A stretch of DNA of 64,000 bases from Flavobacterium pectinovorum (GCF_900142715.1 NZ_FRBX01000004.1:248001-312000), one strand, 5' to 3'. Numbered from the stretch's first letter, positions 54,764 to 62,859 are shown. Program-made: numbers and translations. The notes: generated by a model not told the origin, from the sequence alone.

Positions 54764-55723
54764 TTACGGAATCAAAATTATTTTTCCTGTACTTTTTCTG
54801 CTTTCAATATAATCATGCGCCAATTTTCCTTCTGATAATTTGAAAGATGTTGGTGTTGAAAGGGTTATTTTTCCTTCTATAATCCATTGAAATAATTGAT
54901 TGGCTCTTTTGATTCTTTCTTCTTTTGAATTTAGATAGCTCCATAAATCACCTCCGGTCAAAGTTTTAGAACCATCCATTAACATTCTCGGATCTACAGG
55001 TGCCGGATCACCGCCCGCCATTCCGAAGAAAACAACTTGTCCGCATTCTTTTGTGATCTCAAAACTGTCCATTAATGTGCTTCCGATACTATCGTAAACG
55101 ACATCAACGCCATTTGGGATTATTTTTAAAACATCTGATTTCCAATCGTTATTATATAGAAAAACATGATCTGCGCCTTGTTCAAAAGCAACCTTTGCTT
55201 TGTCTGAAGATGAGGTTAAACCAATAACATTGGCGCCTAACAATTTACTTATTTGAGTTAAAATCTGGCCAACTCCACCCGCAACGGCGTGAATTAAAAT
55301 TGTTTCACCTTTTGCTGTTTTATGACTGTCGGTTGCTAAATAATGAGCTGTTAAACCCTGAAGTAAAATAGAAGCCGCGGTTTCAAAAGAGATCGCTTCA
55401 GGCAAAGGCAAAACATGATTGGTATTCACAGCAACGAATTCTGCATTTGCAAAAGGAACATCGGCGAAAGCCACACGATCGCCCACTTTATATTCCGGAT
55501 GATTGTTAGCATCGACAATAATTCCTGCACCTTCATAACCGGCGATAAAAGGTGGATTTCCTTTTAAATGATAATTTCCTTTTCGTCTGTAAACATCGGC
55601 AAAATTTAATCCGATGGCTTTCATTTCGACTAAAATTTCATCGCTTTTTAATTCCGGATTTGGAATTTCTATATATTCTAAAACATCCGAATCTCCGAAA
55701 GTAGAGAAGGTAAGTGCTTTCAT
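54764..55723 (-). CDS. Zinc-independent quinone oxidoreductase-like alcohol dehydrogenase family protein
   Basis: 319-aa medium-chain reductase of the QOR type. The N-terminal GroES-like part has MKALTFSTFGDSDVLEYIEI, GLNFADVYRRKGNYHL and PPFIAGYEGAGIIVD. The NADPH motif is IHAVAGGVGQILTQISKLLG (about residues 146-165), and the C-terminal EGKLAHDYIESRKSTGKIIL is typical. The zinc ligands of classical ADHs are missing, as expected for QOR. The substrate is probably a quinone or an enone. Confidence 0.88.
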   Translation of the reverse strand: MKALTFSTFGDSDVLEYIEIPNPELKSDEILVEMKAIGLNFADVYRRKGNYHLKGNPPFIAGYEGAGIIVDANNHPEYKVGDRVAFADVPFANAEFVAVNTNHVLPLPEAISFETAASILLQGLTAHYLATDSHKTAKGETILIHAVAGGVGQILTQISKLLGANVIGLTSSSDKAKVAFEQGADHVFLYNNDWKSDVLKIIPNGVDVVYDSIGSTLMDSFEITKECGQVVFFGMAGGDPAPVDPRMLMDGSKTLTGGDLWSYLNSKEERIKRANQLFQWIIEGKITLSTPTSFKLSEGKLAHDYIESRKSTGKIILIP

Positions 55724-55799
55724 TTTTTTATATTTTTAGAAATACAAAGTACGTGAAAAATCAGCTGTAGATATAAAAGCTTGTCTTAAAAGTGAATAA

Positions 55800-55829
55800 A
55801 AAACCTCGCTTCAGATGAAACGAGGTTTT
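55800..55829 (-). terminator. Terminator downstream of aminopeptidase P
   Basis: Nine-base stem 55800-55808 with 55821-55829; read on the minus strand it is followed by a TTTTTT run. It lies after the nested repeat, between pepP and the quinone oxidoreductase gene. Confidence 0.65.
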
Positions 55830-55838
55830 AGTTTTATA

Positions 55839-55974
55839 GCCACAGATTATAAGATTAAAATGATTTTTTCGCCACGAATTTCACGAATGAGCACGAATTA
55901 ATTAGTGTAGATTCGTGAAATTCGTGGCAAACTGCCCCAGATTTTAAAATCATTTTAATCTTATAATCTGTGGC
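55839..55974. repeat. Nested inverted repeat (136 bp)
   Basis: Outer arms 55839-55867 and 55946-55974 are perfectly complementary over 29 bases. Inner arms 55871-55888 and 55911-55928 are perfect over 18 bases and belong to the same GCCACGAATT family as 54691-54739. It could fold as a long cruciform or RNA hairpin. No ORF inside, and it resembles a non-autonomous repeat or REP-like element. Confidence 0.8.
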
Positions 55975-55984
55975 AAAAATAAAA

Positions 55985-57391
55985 TTATATTTTAGGGAAT
56001 TTCATTTCATTGAAAGTGCTTTTTTGAGCTGCCAATTTTTCAATTTCATCCCATTTTCTTGGAGATTCAGCTGATAGATTTTCATATGAATTTTTTTTGA
56101 TGAGAATATCATCTTCGATACGAACTCCAATATTCCACCATTTTTTATCACATTTACTGTTTGCCGGAATATAGATTCCAGGTTCAACAGTCAGGATCAT
56201 ATTTTCTTTTAAGCTGCCCATATAATTTCCTTTATCGTGAACATCTAAACCAAGAAAATGCGAACAGCCATGCGGATAGTAGATTTTTACATCTGCAGGA
56301 TCTGTGATAATTCCCAGTTTAATTAATCCGGCAGCAATAACTTCTTTCGATTTTTTATTTAAATCCTGAATTGGTGTTCCTTCTTTACAGATTTTAAAAA
56401 CCTCTTCCTGCGCGTCGTAAACCAATTGATAAATGGCTTTTTGCTCTTCGGTAAATTTTCCGTTTGCCGGAATTGTTCTTGTAACGTCGGCAGAATAACC
56501 GTGATACTCAGAACCAACATCCATCAACAACAATTGATTGTCAATTTTTGTGGCATTATTTTCTCCGTAATGTAAAATACATCCGTTTGCTCCGGCGCCT
56601 ATAATTGGCGGATAACCTTCGCCTTCGGCACCATAATGTTTGTGAATGTAAGCATGAATTCCGTCAGCTTCGTTTTCGCTCATATCTGGACCAACTGCTT
56701 TCATGACTTCGTTGTGGGCAACGCAGGAAAGTTTTACGGTTTTACGCATTAAAACCATTTCTTCCGGCGTTTTTATTTCTCTAAGCGAGTTTGTAATTGT
56801 TCTGAAAAGTTCTAATGAAGCTTCGTTTTCAGTAGTAATTCCTGCTTTAGTTTTAAAAGTTTCTAATAAGCCAAAAAGATCAAAACCGCTTTTGTCTTTT
56901 CCAAGATCTGTTGAGATTTTGTCGTAAATAATTTTGTCAAATTTTTGAAAATCAATAGCGAAATCCTTAAAATCCTTGCCGTTGTAAGCTGTTGAAAAAC
57001 CTAATTTAGATTTTGCTCCATCGGTTCCTAAACGTCTTCCTGTCCACATTTCGCGATTGGCATTTTTTTCTCTCACAAAAAGAACTTCGTTGTATTTTTC
57101 GTCACTTCCCTGATTTTCTTTAAAAAGCAATAAAACACCATCTGGTTCCTTATAACCTGCTAAATAAAACAAATCTGGATTTTGATGATAATTATAATTT
57201 ATGTCTTTTGAAAAAACTCTTTCAGGATATGAAAAAATAACCGCTACAGAATTTGCAGGCATTAAAGCTCTAAAAGCTTCTCTTCTGCCTTTATGAAATT
57301 CTTTGGAAAGATAATCGGTTGGTAAATTTTCCTGAGATTGTACTTGATTGATTGTAATTAAGAAGGCAAAAAGTAAGAGCAGTCGCTTCAT
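55985..57391 (-). CDS. Exported aminopeptidase P family protein
   Basis: 468-aa M24B metallopeptidase that removes an N-terminal residue before proline. A signal peptide (LLLLFAFLITINQVQS) suggests envelope location. The N-terminal domain has FSYPERVFSKDINYNYHQNP and YLAGYKEPDGVLLLF. The pita-bread domain has LLMDVGSEYHGYSADVTRTI (metal Asp residues), PHGCSHFLGLDVHD (His), MILTVEPGIYIP (Glu) and NIGVRIEDDILI (Glu), so all five ligands appear present. Confidence 0.9.
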   Translation of the reverse strand: MKRLLLLFAFLITINQVQSQENLPTDYLSKEFHKGRREAFRALMPANSVAVIFSYPERVFSKDINYNYHQNPDLFYLAGYKEPDGVLLLFKENQGSDEKYNEVLFVREKNANREMWTGRRLGTDGAKSKLGFSTAYNGKDFKDFAIDFQKFDKIIYDKISTDLGKDKSGFDLFGLLETFKTKAGITTENEASLELFRTITNSLREIKTPEEMVLMRKTVKLSCVAHNEVMKAVGPDMSENEADGIHAYIHKHYGAEGEGYPPIIGAGANGCILHYGENNATKIDNQLLLMDVGSEYHGYSADVTRTIPANGKFTEEQKAIYQLVYDAQEEVFKICKEGTPIQDLNKKSKEVIAAGLIKLGIITDPADVKIYYPHGCSHFLGLDVHDKGNYMGSLKENMILTVEPGIYIPANSKCDKKWWNIGVRIEDDILIKKNSYENLSAESPRKWDEIEKLAAQKSTFNEMKFPKI

Positions 57392-57652
57392 TTTTTTGAT
57401 TTTTTGATGATGAATTTGTTTTTTATGTGATGCAAATTACAAAAAAATACAATTACGTAATGGAATTTAAATCTTGTATTAATATTGTTTTTAAGAAAAA
57501 TATGTAACTTAGAGATGAAAATATGTCAACTTAATGGTTAAAGTTTTTCTATTTAAAACTTAAAAACGGGCATGAATATTGAGAAAGGAATGTTAGAGAC
57601 TAATTTTAATCTTCAAAAAAAACAAAATGTTTAATTCAAAAAAAAACAAATT

Positions 57653-58087
57653 ATGAAAAAACATACCATCGCAATCGTTTCGGTTTTAACCTTATTACTT
57701 GCTTCATGTATGGCATCAAAAGAAAATAAAAGCGCTGCCGGTATTTATGATACAACTTGGGAATTAGAATATATTTCAGGACCAAGAATTGCTTTTGAAG
57801 GATTGTATCCGAATAAAAAACCACAAATTACTTTTGATCAGAAAGAAAAAAATGTTTTTGGTAATAACGGATGTAATGGCTACAGCGCGCCATTTACTTT
57901 AAATGGAAATTCTCTGACTTTTGGAGAGCCGGGACCAACTACAATGATGTTTTGTGATGGTGGAGGAGAAGCGCAATTTTTACAGCAGATGAAAAAAATC
58001 ACAAGTTATTCTATTGACAAAGACGGAAAACTAAATTTAATTCAAGGCGATGTGCCGATGATGAGATTTAAAAAAGCAGCGAAATAA
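57653..58087 (+). CDS. META-domain (HslJ-like) lipoprotein
   Basis: 144 aa. A lipobox LLLASCMAS marks a lipoprotein cleaved at Cys 19. The META domain has YDTTWELEYISGPRIAFEGL, KPQITFDQKEKNVFGNNGCN, GYSAPFTLNGNSLTF and TMMFCDG, with SYSIDKDGKLNLI at the end. Members of this group are envelope proteins implicated in stress tolerance, but no mechanism is established here. Its 261-base upstream gap (57392-57652) shows no convincing promoter match. Confidence 0.85.
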   Translation: MKKHTIAIVSVLTLLLASCMASKENKSAAGIYDTTWELEYISGPRIAFEGLYPNKKPQITFDQKEKNVFGNNGCNGYSAPFTLNGNSLTFGEPGPTTMMFCDGGGEAQFLQQMKKITSYSIDKDGKLNLIQGDVPMMRFKKAAK

Positions 58088-58110
58088 TTTAAATTCAAAA
58101 ATTGACTTAA

Positions 58111-58150
58111 AAAAAATAGCGAAATGATTTAATTCATTTCGCTATTTTTT
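58111..58150. terminator. Bidirectional terminator between META lipoprotein and msrA
   Basis: Perfect 17-base stem 58111-58127 with 58134-58150, a six-base loop, and A/T runs on both sides, placed exactly between the two convergent stops. Confidence 0.9.
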
Positions 58151-58764
58151 TATGCTTTACTCTTTTTTAATTTGTCTTTAAAGACTTTTTCGAATTTTTC
58201 TATTTTCGGCTGAATCACCATTTTGCAATACGGCTGATTTTTATTGTTTGCATAATAATTTTGATGATAATCTTCGGCTTTATAAAACTTTGTAAAAGGT
58301 TCTACTTTGGTAACAATTGGACTATCGTAAACTTTTGCTTTATTTAGCTCGGCGATAATACTTTGAGCGGCTTTTTTTTGCTCTTCGTTTTTATAAAAAA
58401 TCACAGAACGATATTGTGTACCAACATCAGCTCCTTGTCTGTTTAAAGTTGTAGGATCGTGAACGGTAAAAAATACTTTGAAAATTTCGTTGAGGTCTGT
58501 CACGTTTTTGTCATACGTAATTTGTACCACTTCGGCGTGACCAGTTGTTCCTGTGCAAACTTCTTCATAAGTTGGGTTAGCTACTTTTCCTCCAGAAAAT
58601 CCCGAAACTACAGATTTTACCCCGTTTAAATTTTCATAAACGGCTTCTACACACCAATAACAGCCACCGCCAACGGTAATGGTTTCAAGATTTGAAGTTT
58701 TTTTTGTTTGCGCAAATCCGTTAAGGGATAATGCAAAAAGGCAAATTAAAATTGTATTTTTCAT
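58150..58764 (-). CDS. msrA: Exported peptide-methionine (S)-S-oxide reductase
   Basis: 204 aa. The N-terminus (MKNTILICLFALSLNGFAQ) reads as a signal peptide, so the enzyme should act in the periplasm. The catalytic motif is GGGCYWCVEAVYENLNG (about residues 32-48, nucleophile Cys in GCYWC), with YEEVCTGTTGHAEVVQITYD, DVGTQYRSVIFY and EDYHQNYYANN later. It lies 8 bases downstream of msrB on the same strand. Reductant supply is not indicated in the window. Confidence 0.95.
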   Translation of the reverse strand: MKNTILICLFALSLNGFAQTKKTSNLETITVGGGCYWCVEAVYENLNGVKSVVSGFSGGKVANPTYEEVCTGTTGHAEVVQITYDKNVTDLNEIFKVFFTVHDPTTLNRQGADVGTQYRSVIFYKNEEQKKAAQSIIAELNKAKVYDSPIVTKVEPFTKFYKAEDYHQNYYANNKNQPYCKMVIQPKIEKFEKVFKDKLKKSKA

Positions 58765-58772
58765 TTTAAGAA

Positions 58773-59333
58773 TTATTTATTTTGTGAATCAGGAATAAAA
58801 TCAAGAGCAATCGAGTTCATGCAATAACGTTTTCCGGTTGGTGCAGGACCATCATCAAATAAATGACCTAAATGCCCTCCGCAACGTCCGCAAAGTGCTT
58901 CGATTCTTTCCATTCCCAATGAATTATCATTTTTATAAACGACACTTTTTTTATTGTCCTGTTCAAAAAAGCTTGGCCATCCGCAGCTGCTTGAAAATTT
59001 GGCTCCTGATCTAAAAAGCAGGTTTCCGCATGACGCGCAGTAATAAGTTCCTTTTTCATCGGTGTTCCAGTATTTTCCTGTAAAAGGTCTCTCCGTATCC
59101 GCTTGACGCATAACAGCATAAACATCTTCCGGAAGCACTTTTTTCCATTCGGCATCACTTACGTTTAGTTTTGTGGTATCTGTATTTGAATAATAAGGAT
59201 TTCCGGGTTTATCGATTTTATTTTCCATAACAACAGTTTTTGTATTTTGTTTTTTTGATGATTGCCCGCATGCCTGAAAAATAAAGAGCGGAAGCAAAAG
59301 GCAAAGGCTAAAAAATTGAGTTCTTGTTTTCAT
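58773..59333 (-). CDS. msrB: Lipoprotein peptide-methionine (R)-S-oxide reductase
   Basis: 186 aa. A lipobox IFQACGQSS marks an acylated Cys near residue 22. The MsrB domain follows (about residues 55-180): GTYYCASCGNLLFRSGAKFS, SSCGWPSFFEQ, CGRCGGHLGHLFDDG (zinc Cys pairs CASC and CGRC) and GKRYCMNSIALDF with the catalytic Cys. Repair of R-sulfoxides therefore takes place in the envelope, together with MsrA. A good -7 element precedes the gene. Confidence 0.95.
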   Translation of the reverse strand: MKTRTQFFSLCLLLPLFIFQACGQSSKKQNTKTVVMENKIDKPGNPYYSNTDTTKLNVSDAEWKKVLPEDVYAVMRQADTERPFTGKYWNTDEKGTYYCASCGNLLFRSGAKFSSSCGWPSFFEQDNKKSVVYKNDNSLGMERIEALCGRCGGHLGHLFDDGPAPTGKRYCMNSIALDFIPDSQNK

Positions 59334-59360
59334 GTTTTATGAGGCTTTTTAATTGTAAAT

Positions 59361-59368
59361 CAAAGATA
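59361..59368 (-). promoter_or_regulatory. msrB-msrA -7 element
   Basis: On the minus strand TATCTTTG matches TAnnTTTG exactly, 28 bases before the msrB ATG; no clean -33 element. Confidence 0.5.
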
Positions 59369-59604
59369 CGACGAGAGTTGGCTTAGAAATGTCGGCTAAT
59401 TTACAATTGAGTTTTTTTTAAGTATGTTTTAACTTTTTTTTATTTACGTAAAAGCAATCGGTTTAGTTTTTTAGACTTATTTTTAAGGTGTTTTAAAATT
59501 AAAATATATTTATAAAGTTTTGAATATGAAATGCTTGTAAAGAATGGCAGCTCGTTAAACTTTTCACAATCTTTTTTAGGATTTTCAAGCCATTTCTTTT
59601 TTCG

Positions 59605-59612
59605 TATTTTTG
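59605..59612 (+). promoter_or_regulatory. idi -7 element
   Basis: TATTTTTG matches TAnnTTTG, 18 bases before the ATG at 59630. Its position argues against the longer open frame that begins at 59531. Confidence 0.5.
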
Positions 59613-59629
59613 TTTGTACAAAACTACAT

Positions 59630-60157
59630 ATGATAGAAGAAAACGTAATATTAGTCAATCAAAACGATGAACAAATTGGCTTAATGCCAAAATTAGAAGC
59701 GCATGAAAAAGCACTTTTACACCGTGCATTTTCGGTTTTTATTTTAAATAGTAAAAATGAAATCATGTTGCAGCAGCGTGCGCATCAAAAATATCATTCT
59801 CCTTTACTCTGGACGAATACATGTTGCAGTCATCAACGTGAAGGCGAAACAAATATAGAAGCCGGAAGCAGAAGATTGTTTGAGGAAATGGGTTTTAAAG
59901 CAGAGTTGAAAGAACTTTTTCATTTTATTTATAAAGCACCTTTTGATAATGGTTTGACTGAACACGAACTCGATCATGTTATGATAGGCTATTATAATGA
60001 CAATCCTGCCATCAATTTAGAGGAAGTCGAAGATTGGAAATGGATGAAAATTGAAGATATTAAAGCAGATATTGAACAAAAGCCTGAAATTTATACTGTA
60101 TGGTTTAAAATAATTTTTGATGAATTTTATCATTATTTAGAAGACCATAAAATTTAA
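59630..60157 (+). CDS. idi: Isopentenyl-diphosphate delta-isomerase, type I
   Basis: Interconverts IPP and DMAPP. It is a Nudix-fold enzyme of 175 aa from the chosen start. VILVNQNDEQIGLMPKLEAH opens the family domain, followed by LHRAFSVFILNSKNEIMLQQ, LWTNTCCSHQREGE (catalytic Cys), RRLFEEMGF (Nudix) and TEHELDHVMIGYYND (Glu site). The frame is open from 59531, but the -7 element at 59605-59612 lies inside that extension and homology begins at MIEENV, so 59630 is taken as start. It fits the mevalonate route, together with the HMG-CoA reductase at the window end. Confidence 0.94.
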   Translation: MIEENVILVNQNDEQIGLMPKLEAHEKALLHRAFSVFILNSKNEIMLQQRAHQKYHSPLLWTNTCCSHQREGETNIEAGSRRLFEEMGFKAELKELFHFIYKAPFDNGLTEHELDHVMIGYYNDNPAINLEEVEDWKWMKIEDIKADIEQKPEIYTVWFKIIFDEFYHYLEDHKI

Positions 60158-60176
60158 TTATACCAACCAAACCTAA

Positions 60177-60587
60177 ATGAGAGTAACCATATCAAGAAAA
60201 GCACATTTTAATGCTGCACATCGATTGCACAGAAAAGATTGGACATTTGAAAAAAACGATGCTGTTTTTGGAAAATGCAATAACGCCAATTTTCATGGTC
60301 ATAATTATGGTTTAACAGTAAGTGTTACAGGGAAAATTGACCCCGAAACTGGTTTTGTTTTAGATGTGAAAGTATTAGCGGATATTATACTGGAAGAGGT
60401 AGAAATTCCGTTTGATCACAAAAACCTGAATCTGGATGTTCCGGAATTTCAGGATTTGAATCCAACAGCAGAAAATATTGCCGTTGTGATATGGAATAAA
60501 ATTAGAAAAAGAATTCAGCCTGATTTTGACTTAGAAATCGTTTTGAATGAAACGGACCGCAATTTTGTAACTTATAAAGGAGAATAA
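60177..60587 (+). CDS. queD: 6-carboxy-tetrahydropterin synthase
   Basis: 136-aa PTPS-family enzyme of queuosine precursor synthesis. Zinc ligands are His in HFNAAHRLHR (about residues 10-19) and the pair in NANFHGHNYGLTV (about residues 38-50). The Cys in FGKCNNAN and a Glu near the end (EIVLNETDRN) fit the active site, and GFVLDVKVLADII and FDHKNLNLD are typical. It starts 19 bases after idi and 3 bases before the bcp gene, so the three form one unit. True eukaryote-type PTPS activity is a less likely alternative. Confidence 0.9.
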   Translation: MRVTISRKAHFNAAHRLHRKDWTFEKNDAVFGKCNNANFHGHNYGLTVSVTGKIDPETGFVLDVKVLADIILEEVEIPFDHKNLNLDVPEFQDLNPTAENIAVVIWNKIRKRIQPDFDLEIVLNETDRNFVTYKGE

Positions 60588-60590
60588 TAA

Positions 60591-61049
60591 ATGTCATTAA
60601 AAATAGGAGATATAGTTCCGAATTTTACTGCAAAAGATAGTCACGGAGAACTTTTTGAAAGCCGAAATGTTTTAGGAAGAAAGCCACTTGTGATTTATTT
60701 TTACCCAAAAGATAATACGCCGGGTTGTACTACTGAGGCTTGCAGCTTTAGAGACCAATACGAAGATTTTAAAGATTTAGGTGCCGAAGTAATCGGAATA
60801 AGCAGTGATAGTGTAAAATCACATCACAAATTTGCCAAAAAACATGAATTGCCATTCATTTTGTTGTCTGATCAGGATAAAAGATTAAGACAGCTTTTTG
60901 GAGTAAAGAATAATTTATTTGGTTTGTTGCCGGGAAGAGTTACTTATATTATTGACAGAAATGGGGTTGTAATTTATATTTTTGATAATATGAATGCAGC
61001 AAAACACATTCCGAAAGCATTAGAGACCATTAAAGAATTAGTATCATAA
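60591..61049 (+). CDS. bcp: Thioredoxin-dependent thiol peroxidase (BCP family)
   Basis: 152-aa peroxiredoxin that reduces hydroperoxides. The peroxidatic Cys is in TPGCTTEACSFRDQYEDF (about residues 43-60); the second Cys, five residues later, is the usual resolving one in this subgroup. IVPNFTAKDSHGELF, VIYFYPKDN and VIGISSDSVKSHHKFAKKH are also typical. It is third in the idi-queD-bcp unit. Confidence 0.94.
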   Translation: MSLKIGDIVPNFTAKDSHGELFESRNVLGRKPLVIYFYPKDNTPGCTTEACSFRDQYEDFKDLGAEVIGISSDSVKSHHKFAKKHELPFILLSDQDKRLRQLFGVKNNLFGLLPGRVTYIIDRNGVVIYIFDNMNAAKHIPKALETIKELVS

Positions 61050-61105
61050 AATACAATTAGAACACAACAATAATTAATTAAAATATTTGCCAAAAAAGAA
61101 AACTT

Positions 61106-62074
61106 ATGGAACCAAAAATGTACCCTTTACAATTTGAACCAATTTTAAAAGAAAGAATCTGGGGAGGAGAAAAACTAAAAACTATTCTTAACAAACCAAT
61201 TACTTCTAAAATAACTGGCGAAAGCTGGGAATTATCAACTGTAGAAGGAGACGTGAGTGTTGTGGCGAATGGTGAGTTAAAAGGCAAGTCGTTAATGGAA
61301 CTTATTGACGAATCACCAAATGAAATTCTGGGAACAGAAGTTTACAACCGTTTTGGAAAACAATTTCCGTTGCTTTTTAAATATTTAGACGCAAGAGAAG
61401 ATCTTTCGATACAAGTTCATCCAAACGATAAATTAGCAAAAGAGCGTCATAATTCTTTTGGTAAAACCGAAATGTGGTATGTAACGCAAGCTGATGCCGA
61501 TGCAAGAATTATTGTTGGATTTAAAGAAGATTCAAGCAAAGAAGAATATTTAAAACACTTAAATGATAAAACGTTAGTTTCGATTTTAGATACTGTAAAA
61601 GCAAAGCCGGGAGATGTTTTCTTTTTAGAAACAGGAACCGTTCACGCGATTGGTGCAGGTTTGGTTGTTGCCGAAATTCAGCAAACATCTGATATTACGT
61701 ATCGTTTGTACGATTTTGATCGTAAAGATGCGCAGGGAAACACGAGAGAACTTCACGTAGATTTAGCACTTGATGCTATTAATTATAATAAAGTAAATAC
61801 ACAGAAAAAATACGAGACAAAAACAAATACATCAAATGTTGTAGTTGATTGTCCTTATTTTACGACCAATTTTCTTCCTTTAGAAAATAAATTGGAAGTT
61901 TCTAAATCTGGAGCAAGTTTTACTGTTTATATGTGTATTGAAGGAAGTTTTGAAATTGAATACAATGGTTTTAAACAAACTTATATAAAAGGAGATACTA
62001 TTTTGGTTCCTGCTGAGATTAATGCATTTATTTTGAGTGGAAATGCTTCAATTTTAGAAATTTACATTTCATAG
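61106..62074 (+). CDS. manA: Mannose-6-phosphate isomerase, class I
   Basis: Interconverts fructose-6-P and mannose-6-P. It is 322 aa, the short Bacillus-like form. LKERIWGGEKLKTIL opens it, and the metal site is in LDAREDLSIQVHPNDKLAKE with later GTVHAIGAGLVVAEIQQTSD and YRLYDFDR. A second cupin half (VDCPYFTTNFLPLEN, IKGDTILVPAEINAF) follows. It lies well outside the polysaccharide locus, yet its product is the source of GDP-mannose and thus of GDP-fucose made by gmd/fcl. Confidence 0.94.
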   Translation: MEPKMYPLQFEPILKERIWGGEKLKTILNKPITSKITGESWELSTVEGDVSVVANGELKGKSLMELIDESPNEILGTEVYNRFGKQFPLLFKYLDAREDLSIQVHPNDKLAKERHNSFGKTEMWYVTQADADARIIVGFKEDSSKEEYLKHLNDKTLVSILDTVKAKPGDVFFLETGTVHAIGAGLVVAEIQQTSDITYRLYDFDRKDAQGNTRELHVDLALDAINYNKVNTQKKYETKTNTSNVVVDCPYFTTNFLPLENKLEVSKSGASFTVYMCIEGSFEIEYNGFKQTYIKGDTILVPAEINAFILSGNASILEIYIS

Positions 62075-62096
62075 CACGTAATAAAAAGATTATATG

Positions 62097-62104
62097 TACT
62101 TTTG
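62097..62104 (+). promoter_or_regulatory. -7 element of the 88-aa protein gene
   Basis: TACTTTTG matches TAnnTTTG, 27 bases before the ATG at 62132. It overlaps the longer frame starting at 62102, which is therefore unlikely to be translated. Confidence 0.5.
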
Positions 62105-62131
62105 CAGTCGCAAATTAAAATTAAAATAAAA

Positions 62132-62398
62132 ATGGCAAACGTTAAGAATTTAAAGAAAGACATCAATTTCGTATTAGGGGATATTATTGAGGCAATTTAC
62201 TTATTTGAAATGTCTACAACAGGAAATCCTACTCCGGAAACGAATGCTTTGATCGACCAGGCTATAGCTGCTTTTGATACTTTGATCACAAAAGTGAATG
62301 CAAAGAACGTTGAAAACAAAAAAGCACACTTCAAACAAATAAATGTTGAATTGGAAGAAACTGCTAATCAATTGATTGCTAAAATCAACGAATTGTAA
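62132..62398 (+). CDS. Small helical hypothetical protein
   Basis: 88 aa. KNLKKDINFVLGDIIEAIYL and PTPETNALIDQAIAAFDTLI suggest two or three amphipathic helices with heptad-like spacing, ending in ELEETANQLIAKINEL. No signal peptide, membrane helix or known domain is evident to me. The ATG at 62132 is preferred over 62102 because the promoter element covers the latter. Adjacent to the tRNA pair. Function unknown; an association with coiled-coil partners is speculation. Confidence 0.7.
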   Translation: MANVKNLKKDINFVLGDIIEAIYLFEMSTTGNPTPETNALIDQAIAAFDTLITKVNAKNVENKKAHFKQINVELEETANQLIAKINEL

Positions 62399-62430
62399 GC
62401 AAAAAAAAGTATAAAAAGTTTGATTTTTTA

Positions 62431-62461
62431 TTTGGAAAAACGAAAAACAGGCTTATCTTTG
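62431..62461 (+). promoter_or_regulatory. Promoter of tRNA-Thr copy 1
   Basis: TTTG at 62431-62434, 19 bases, then TATCTTTG at 62454-62461: an exact Bacteroidota -33/-7 promoter, 15 bases before the tRNA. Confidence 0.85.
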
Positions 62462-62476
62462 CACCCGTAATGAGTC

Positions 62477-62550
62477 GCCAGCGTAGCTCAGTTGGCTAGA
62501 GCAGCTGATTTGTAATCAGCAGGTCGTGGGTTCGAGTCCCTCCGCCGGCT
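62477..62550 (+). tRNA. tRNA-Thr(TGT), copy 1
   Basis: 74-base cloverleaf. D-loop region GTAGCTCAGTTGGCTAGAGC, anticodon stem-loop CTGATTTGTAATCAG with anticodon TGT (reads ACA Thr codons), and T-arm GGGTTCGAGTCCC are clear. The acceptor stem pairs GCCAGCG with CGCCGGC, with one A-C mismatch at the fourth pair. Discriminator base T. CCA is not encoded. The next gene is an identical copy 176 bases on. Confidence 0.97.
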
Positions 62551-62555
62551 CAACA

Positions 62556-62586
62556 AAACCATCACTTTTAGTGGTGGTTTTTTCTT
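62556..62586 (+). terminator. Terminator of tRNA-Thr copy 1
   Basis: Ten-base stem 62556-62565 with 62571-62580 (one G-T pair) followed by T run. Confidence 0.8.
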
Positions 62587-62606
62587 TAAAATACTTGTAA
62601 ATTTAT

Positions 62607-62637
62607 TTTGGAAATATAAAAAACCATTTTATCTTTG
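62607..62637 (+). promoter_or_regulatory. Promoter of tRNA-Thr copy 2
   Basis: TTTG at 62607-62610, 19 bases, then TATCTTTG at 62630-62637, the same geometry as copy 1. Confidence 0.85.
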
Positions 62638-62652
62638 CACCCGTAATGAGTC

Positions 62653-62726
62653 GCCAGCGTAGCTCAGTTGGCTAGAGCAGCTGATTTGTAATCAGCAGGT
62701 CGTGGGTTCGAGTCCCTCCGCCGGCT
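62653..62726 (+). tRNA. tRNA-Thr(TGT), copy 2
   Basis: Identical over all 74 bases to the copy at 62477-62550, including the A-C mismatch in the acceptor stem. Identity extends through upstream sequence from 62629 and ends five bases past the tRNA at 62731, 103 bases in all. The unit has its own promoter and terminator, so this is a segmental tandem duplication. Confidence 0.97.
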
Positions 62727-62732
62727 CAACAT

Positions 62733-62763
62733 AAAACCATCACTGAAAAGTGATGGTTTTTTT
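62733..62763 (+). terminator. Terminator of tRNA-Thr copy 2
   Basis: Perfect twelve-base stem 62733-62744 with 62749-62760 closed by a GAAA tetraloop and followed by a T run. Confidence 0.85.
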
Positions 62764-62830
62764 GTTTAAATACTACAAGGGATTTTTATTTTTTACAATT
62801 CTAGATAATTTTTATTTGAAATAAAATTCT

Positions 62831-62838
62831 TACATTTG
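62831..62838 (+). promoter_or_regulatory. -7 element of the small membrane protein gene
   Basis: TACATTTG matches TAnnTTTG, 21 bases before the ATG at 62860. It overlaps the TTG at 62836, arguing for the ATG start. Confidence 0.45.
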
Positions 62839-62859
62839 TATTTTTATGCAGATATACAA

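Noticed and set aside
59531..59629. N-terminal extension of idi
   Set aside because: Low-complexity Phe/Ser-rich sequence unlike the family, and a -7 promoter element lies within it.
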